Assembly (NCBI GenBank): GCA_029706075.1
Contig: JAINUG010000165.1
Coordinates: forward strand, 1,933,258-1,997,257
Direction: 5' to 3'
Source of the DNA: Aldrovandia affinis
Lineage: Eukaryota; Chordata; Actinopteri; Notacanthiformes; Halosauridae
DNA length: 64,000 nt
A program made the translations under genes and the position numbers. The stretch's first letter is position 1. Each line of letters opens with the position of its first letter. The notes under the pieces are model-generated. The model was given only the letters and a program-made list of their open reading frames with translations, was not told where the DNA came from and ran no database searches. Below, one piece after another: positions 63,926 through 64,000 of this stretch.

Positions 63926-64000
63926 CTGCACGGAGAGAGGGAGAGGAGAGAGAGAGAGGAGGGAGGGAGAGGGAGGGGAGGGAGAGGGGGAGGGAGGGGG
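63926..64000 (-). other. ktn1 intron end upstream of first coding exon
   Basis: On the minus strand this is an unbroken pyrimidine-rich tract (CT and CCCT runs) ending CCGTGCAG|G before the ATG, i.e. a 3' splice site. The 5' UTR exon(s) and promoter therefore lie beyond the window. Confidence 0.75.

Overview
The window is vertebrate nuclear DNA, almost certainly from a ray-finned (teleost-type) fish. It holds a many-exon gene with canonical GT/AG introns, several families of tRNA-headed SINEs, L2-type 3' tails (the ggataagagcgtctgctaaatg motif), hAT and Tc1-like DNA transposons, and very dense micro- and minisatellites. The species cannot be named from the sequence.

One protein-coding gene fills most of it: ktn1 (kinectin 1) on the minus strand, from the ATG at 63924 to the stop at 11291. 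I could place 36 coding exons by splice sites, reading phase and similarity to vertebrate kinectin. They sum to 4,073 nt, about 1,356 codons, close to mammalian kinectin as I remember it (about 1,357 residues). The product is an ER-membrane protein: a short N-terminal membrane anchor, a basic and low-complexity linker (exons 1-4), then a very long coiled coil (exons 5-35). Exons 11-24 show a repeating triplet of about 69/38/91 nt, i.e. tandem coiled-coil modules of 66-74 residues. As assembled the gene has faults: exon 1 carries a garbled partial duplication of the anchor-coding segment plus at least two one-base indels, and exon 4 lacks a canonical acceptor that keeps phase. The other 34 exons are intact, so assembly error is likelier than a dead gene.

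Layout: 1-11290 lies downstream of the coding region (possible solo LTR at 341-679, a hAT element with 8-bp target duplication at 1097-2550, SINEs, an L2 tail, 3' UTR). 11291-63925 is ktn1, with introns packed with repeats. 63926-64000 is a pyrimidine-rich (minus strand) intron end, so upstream exons and promoter are outside the window.

The most striking pattern is that tandem repeats are anchored on splice signals. CT tracts of tens to hundreds of bases sit at acceptors (exons 4, 6, 15, 35), and GT tracts or minisatellites begin within 0-50 nt of donors (exons 6, 7, 8, 10, 13, 18, 19, 22, 26, 34). For exons 6, 8 and 10 the repeated unit contains a copy of the exon end or of the 5' splice site itself, and a decayed copy of the start of exon 10 survives near 40030-40065. 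Separately, the head of one SINE family has been amplified into arrays at three loci. I saw no second gene, CRISPR array, RNA gene or gene cluster.
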